64,000 bases of DNA, from NCBI RefSeq assembly GCF_900176885.1, contig NZ_LT839648.1, positions 2,789,675-2,853,674 on the forward strand. The letters are read 5' to 3'. The notes under the pieces are model-generated. The model saw nothing but the letters and a program-made list of their open reading frames with translations, ran no database searches and was not told the DNA's origin. This stretch comes from Oceanobacillus senegalensis. GTDB taxonomy: Bacteria > Bacillota > Bacilli > Bacillales > Amphibacillaceae. The translations under genes were made by a program, and so were the position numbers. This document shows positions 60,427 through 64,000 of the stretch, piece by piece. Positions within the stretch are counted from its first letter, which is position 1, and every line of letters begins with the position of its first letter.

Positions 60427-61902
60427 CTATTTCACTGCTTCACTTGCTTCATCATCTGTTAGTTCATCAGCAATGGTCCAATCACGTCCTACCGTAATTC
60501 CCAGATACTTTTCATCATCCGGATCACTAATTTCGGCTTGTGGGTATTTATGAAAATACCAATACTTTGTTAGTACATAATAGATGGCACCTGCAATAAC
60601 GAAGCCTACAATGAAGGAATAGGTCATAAAAAGGATAGCAATTATCCCACCTATCGCCCATGAGATAAAACCAGCAGTGTTGACTCCCCCATCATAACGA
60701 TACTGTCCTTTTAATCTATACAAATCAGGAACATTTACCCGTCTTTTCCGTAATAAATAGTAATCAGCAAAAAGAATACCACTTATAGATGATAACACCG
60801 CACCTATAATTAATAGAACCTGTGTGAGTATCTCAAACACACTCCACGGTTGAATGACAGTACCAACAATCCCAACAACAAAAACAGAAACAGCATGTGT
60901 AAATTTTGGCCCCAATACATTGGAGAAAACAGCAGCAGCTGGTAGGACATTTGCTGCAGTGTTTGTCGACCACTGTGTTAAAACAATCATTAAAAGAAGC
61001 ATGGCCAGCATCCACCCTGATGCCGTTTCTTGCAAGGCAGTGACTGGATTAGAAGTACCCGCAACAACGAATGCTGCAGCACCAATCATAATCATAAATG
61101 CTTCTGTTAACGGCATCGCTATTAAGCTTCCAACAAGTGTTGTTTTATTTCGTTTGAACCAATTTCTTTCATATTTTGGTGCCTTAAAATGACGGGATAT
61201 AGTTGGAATATCGCAACCCAACGTTGCCCAAAATCCCATGTTTGCAAAAATAACAACCATAAAAGCGGTTATCGCTGCGCCACCTGTTACTGGGCTATTC
61301 ACCCATGCCCATACATTATTCCCCTGTGCTGCAATTTCGGTTGTTAGTGTCTGGTAGATAATAAGAGAAAAGATAACGATAATCGGAGCTGCTAAATCGG
61401 CAAATCGTTCAATCCATTTGATTCCAGAGGCTGTATTGATTAATTGGAATAATGCAAACACGATATAACAAAGTAGCCAATTATCAAATCCTACATACAT
61501 CGTGTTTAAAATTGCATTGATAGCTGTTGCACCAAAGTAGGTATTGATTCCAAACCAGAATGATGCAGCAATTGCCCTAGTTAAAGAAGGTATATGGGTA
61601 CCAACTGTTCCAAAAGGTGCCCTCATATAGACTGGGAAGGCTAAGCCATGCTCTACACCTATATCACCAATAAGTGAAATGAAGAATCCAACAGCAATAC
61701 AACCAACTAAAGTCGCAAGTACTACCCAAGGGAGTGAAATATTTTGTATCCCTGAAGCACCTATATCAAATGTAGCCAAAAGAATAGCCATTCCAATCCA
61801 CATTGCAAAAAATCCCATTATCCCAATGGACTTATTTTCATGGTGAATCGGTAGTAAGTCTGGAGATCTTAAATAGGAACTTTTTTTCTTATTCTCCTGC
61901 AA
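60427..61902 (-). CDS. NCS1-family nucleobase:cation symporter
   Basis: This is a 491-residue permease with 12 helices. SIGIMGFFAMWIGMAI and GIQNISLPWVVLATLVG (helices 1-2), PVYMRAPFGTVGTHIPSL and FWFGINTYFGATAIN (helix 3, the substrate-contacting WFG), and ADYYLLRKRRVNVPDLY near 375 are typical of cytosine/uracil/allantoin/hydantoin permeases. In this operon it most likely brings in uracil, thymine or a hydantoin. The start is ATG? or an equivalent with TCGATAG upstream; the ribosome binding site is GAGAGAAGG. Confidence 0.9.
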   Translation of the reverse strand: MQENKKKSSYLRSPDLLPIHHENKSIGIMGFFAMWIGMAILLATFDIGASGIQNISLPWVVLATLVGCIAVGFFISLIGDIGVEHGLAFPVYMRAPFGTVGTHIPSLTRAIAASFWFGINTYFGATAINAILNTMYVGFDNWLLCYIVFALFQLINTASGIKWIERFADLAAPIIVIFSLIIYQTLTTEIAAQGNNVWAWVNSPVTGGAAITAFMVVIFANMGFWATLGCDIPTISRHFKAPKYERNWFKRNKTTLVGSLIAMPLTEAFMIMIGAAAFVVAGTSNPVTALQETASGWMLAMLLLMIVLTQWSTNTAANVLPAAAVFSNVLGPKFTHAVSVFVVGIVGTVIQPWSVFEILTQVLLIIGAVLSSISGILFADYYLLRKRRVNVPDLYRLKGQYRYDGGVNTAGFISWAIGGIIAILFMTYSFIVGFVIAGAIYYVLTKYWYFHKYPQAEISDPDDEKYLGITVGRDWTIADELTDDEASEAVK

Positions 61903-61931
61903 GACTATCGACCTTCTCTCTTTTATTTTTG

Positions 61932-61980
61932 CTCCCCGAAAAGCTGCCCTATATAGTTTATATCAAGCAGCTACGGGGAG
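61932..61980. other. strong hairpin between hydA and the NCS1 gene
   Basis: CTCCCCG pairs with CGGGGAG and, inside, GCTGC with GCAGC across small bulges. On the minus strand, the direction of the operon, no T-run follows, so it is not a classical terminator. It may instead stabilise or process the mRNA, giving unequal expression of the flanking genes. Confidence 0.5.
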
Positions 61981-61988
61981 TTAGTAGT

Positions 61989-63413
61989 TTATTTACTCGA
62001 TACCGTTCCTTCCTTCTTTTGTTTTATCGTATCTGAGGTGAATCTTCCTCGTTTCACAAATTTACCGGCACCAGGATTACCAACAAATTCCATATCCTTC
62101 ACGACGTATTCTCCACGTGAAAGGACGGTCACTGGTTGCCCAGTTACTTTCATGCCTTCAAGCGCACTGTAGTCAACTGCACTATGATGGGTATTCACAG
62201 AAATAGTACGTTCTACATTAGGATCAAATAAAACAATATCAGCATCTGCCCCAGGAGCAATTGTCCCTTTATGCGGGAATAGACCGAATAACTTGGCAGC
62301 TTGTGTTGAAACCATATCGACAAATTGATTTAAGGAAATGCGTCCTTTTTTAACCCCTTCAGAAAATAGAACACTAAAACGATCTTCTACAAACGGACCA
62401 CCATTAGGTATTTTGGTGAAGTCATCCTTTCCTAAATCCTTCTGACCATCAAAATCAAAAGAGCAATGATCCGATCCAATGGTTTGTAGTTGACCACTCT
62501 TAAGGGCATTCCAAAGAACTTCTTGATTGGATTTATCCCTTAATGGTGGAGACCATACATATTTTGCACCCTCAAAATTAGGTTGGTCCAAATAACTTTG
62601 ATCAAGCACTAAATACTGTGGGCAAGTTTCACCAAACACATTAAATCCCTTGCTACGTGCATCAGCAATTTGTTCCACTGCTTCTTTACACGTCACATGT
62701 ACAACATATAACTGTGAATCGGCAAGCGCTGTTAATTTTGCAGCGCGCCCCGTTGCTTCACCCTCTAGTTCAGGTGGACGAGTTAATGCATGATATATCG
62801 GTTCTGTATTCCCTTCCTTTAATGCCTCTTTCGTTAGATGTTCGATAACGTCCCCATTTTCTGCGTGAACCATAACCAATCCACCATGCTTTCTCGCAGT
62901 AGTTAAAGTCTGAAACAATGTTTCATCATCAGCCTGCAATACATTCTTATAGGCCATAAATACTTTAAAAGATGTTACTCCTTCCTCCTCGATCACCGTA
63001 GGTATTTCTTCTAAAACGCTTTCATTTGCTTCTACAATTTGTAAATGGAATCCGTAGTCAATAACTGCTCTACCTTTGGATTTCTGATGCCATTTCTCTA
63101 GAGAACTTTTCAGTGTCTTACCTTTTTCCGTTAAACAAAAATCGATAATAGTGGTTGTTCCTCCATGAGCAGCTGCAGTGGTACCGGTTTCAAAGTCATC
63201 CTTTGTCACGGTTCCACCGAAAGGCATCTCCATATGTGTATGTGGGTCAATTCCTCCTGGAAAAACAAATAGACCTGATGCATCAATTACTTCTGCATAT
63301 ACATCACTTAAATCCTGCCCAATTGCTTTTATTTTCCCCTCTTCAATTAAAACGTCTGCCTGATACGTATCTGTTGCTGTTACAATGGTTCCATTTTTAA
63401 TAATCTTTTTCAT
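61989..63413 (-). CDS. hydA: dihydropyrimidinase / D-hydantoinase
   Basis: This is a 474-residue cyclic amidohydrolase. Metal site features are DPHTHMEMPFGGT (56-68), the carbamylated lysine in VTSFKVFMAYK (near 150), HAENGDV (near 182), VVHVTC (near 240) and GSDHCSFD (near 313). It opens dihydrouracil or dihydrothymine to the N-carbamoyl-beta-amino acid. Length is standard. It lies 58 nt after preA. AAAGGAGG precedes the ATG. The acidic-basic C-terminus is ordinary for bacterial hydantoinases. Confidence 0.95.
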   Translation of the reverse strand: MKKIIKNGTIVTATDTYQADVLIEEGKIKAIGQDLSDVYAEVIDASGLFVFPGGIDPHTHMEMPFGGTVTKDDFETGTTAAAHGGTTTIIDFCLTEKGKTLKSSLEKWHQKSKGRAVIDYGFHLQIVEANESVLEEIPTVIEEEGVTSFKVFMAYKNVLQADDETLFQTLTTARKHGGLVMVHAENGDVIEHLTKEALKEGNTEPIYHALTRPPELEGEATGRAAKLTALADSQLYVVHVTCKEAVEQIADARSKGFNVFGETCPQYLVLDQSYLDQPNFEGAKYVWSPPLRDKSNQEVLWNALKSGQLQTIGSDHCSFDFDGQKDLGKDDFTKIPNGGPFVEDRFSVLFSEGVKKGRISLNQFVDMVSTQAAKLFGLFPHKGTIAPGADADIVLFDPNVERTISVNTHHSAVDYSALEGMKVTGQPVTVLSRGEYVVKDMEFVGNPGAGKFVKRGRFTSDTIKQKKEGTVSSK

Positions 63414-63471
63414 CTATAATTCCTCCTTTGATTAAAGTAAGACTATTTCAAATAGATTCCACGCATGGAAT

Positions 63472-64000
63472 TTATGAATTTGCCCTTTCTAACATTTGGA
63501 TTGCGGATTGGCGATCATTCCAAGACATTGGTGGTTCCGTAGGTGTAAGATTAACCATGTCAATCGCTCCATCTACTGGACATACAATAGAACAAAGGTT
63601 GCAACCAACACAATCATCTTCTCTAACCTTCAAATATTCGTTGCCATTCTCATCGGTCAACATATCAATACATTGGTGAGAAGTATCTTCACAGGCAATA
63701 TGGCATTTATTACAATTAATACAAACATCATTGTTAATACGAGCAACAACCTTATGATTTAAGTCTAAATCGCTCCAGTCTCCATACTTCTCAACAGATT
63801 TACCAATAATCTCACTTAGAGAGTTAATACCTTTTTCATCCAAATAATTAGATAGACCCTCTGTTAAATCATCAATAATTCGGAAACCATGATGCATGGC
63901 TGCTGTACAGATTTGCACACCACCTGCACCCATTAGCATAAATTCAACAGTATCCTGCCATGTTGAAATCCCACCAATTGCTGAAATTGGGATATTAATC
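63472..64000 (-). CDS. preA: NAD-dependent dihydropyrimidine dehydrogenase subunit PreA (C-terminal part, cut by window end)
   Basis: The visible 176 codons run to the natural stop. They include the end of the FMN barrel (NIPISAIGGISTWQD, MLMGAGGVQICTAAMHHG) and two 4Fe-4S clusters: CINCNKCHIAC followed by a further cysteine, and CVGCNLCSIVCP. PreA with PreT reduces uracil or thymine to the dihydro form, the first step of the reductive pathway. The N-terminal half and preT should lie just beyond the right edge. Confidence 0.93.
   Translation of the reverse strand, partial: INIPISAIGGISTWQDTVEFMLMGAGGVQICTAAMHHGFRIIDDLTEGLSNYLDEKGINSLSEIIGKSVEKYGDWSDLDLNHKVVARINNDVCINCNKCHIACEDTSHQCIDMLTDENGNEYLKVREDDCVGCNLCSIVCPVDGAIDMVNLTPTEPPMSWNDRQSAIQMLERANS

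Noticed and set aside
1-64000. CRISPR arrays, prophage genes, transposases or integrases.
   Set aside because: No regularly spaced direct repeats and no such proteins are visible on either strand.

Overview
The window is AT-rich DNA from a low-GC Gram-positive bacterium, most likely a Bacillaceae of the Oceanobacillus/Virgibacillus type. The evidence is purine-rich ribosome binding sites (AGGAGG-like), frequent TTG and GTG starts, a Mistic-like protein, AdeR-ald, YbxH- and YkvI-type proteins, a SAM-I leader, CcpA-type control and an LXG (type VII secretion) protein. The genus is an inference. No phage, plasmid, insertion sequence or CRISPR array is visible.

Layout. 1-250: the promoter-proximal end of a tRNA operon (Glu, Val). 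0.5-2.4 kb: a Mistic-like protein and a drug exporter. 2.4-11.2 kb: a tricarballylate/citrate module made of an SLC13 carrier, a TcuA-type dehydrogenase, a TctCBA tripartite transporter and a CitAB-type two-component system, with a cre box on the -35 of the transporter promoter. 11.3-19 kb: a lactonase, then an alanine module (two tandem YkvI-type transporters, AdeR, alanine dehydrogenase, alanine racemase) that shares a TTTGTGTA motif. 19-23.3 kb: CapA-like enzyme, YbxH, a wrecked glycerate kinase, and MarR with an MFS pump. 23.6-26.1 kb: an orphan LXG effector with a DUF4176 protein and a two-helix membrane protein. 26.5-31.1 kb: a flavin reductase behind a SAM-I riboswitch, a TipA-like MerR regulator with its promoter, an HD hydrolase and an SDR. 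31.4-33.9 kb: a two-gene ABC importer with a permease/binding-protein fusion, either an osmoprotectant or an ergothioneine (EgtUV-like) system. 34-39 kb: Maa, AlaX, guanine deaminase, then debris of a thiolase/DUF35/MaoC locus. 39.4-46.6 kb: CAP protein, TetR with an MFS pump, an orphan TrpB, and membrane or unknown proteins.

46.8-64 kb is a nitrogen-salvage region. One operon has a Na+-symporter pair, a YtcJ-type amidohydrolase and a C45 autoprocessing acyltransferase. A second operon has a 41-residue membrane protein, a Na+/solute symporter and an unknown protein. The rest encodes the reductive pyrimidine route: PreA (cut by the window end), dihydropyrimidinase, an NCS1 permease, a small unknown protein and a carbamoylase. 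An omega-aminotransferase and an MmsA-type dehydrogenase can take beta-alanine on to acetyl-CoA. A PucR-family regulator sits in the middle.

Two families of short non-coding repeats stand out. One is a long inverted repeat with TGGGAC/GTCCCA ends, found three times and always between converging genes. The other has conserved ends (CAATCAGTGG and CCCCTTAACCTGCGATAA) around a variable centre, found three times, once nested inside the first. All functional calls are from reading the sequence and recalled family features; no database search was run.
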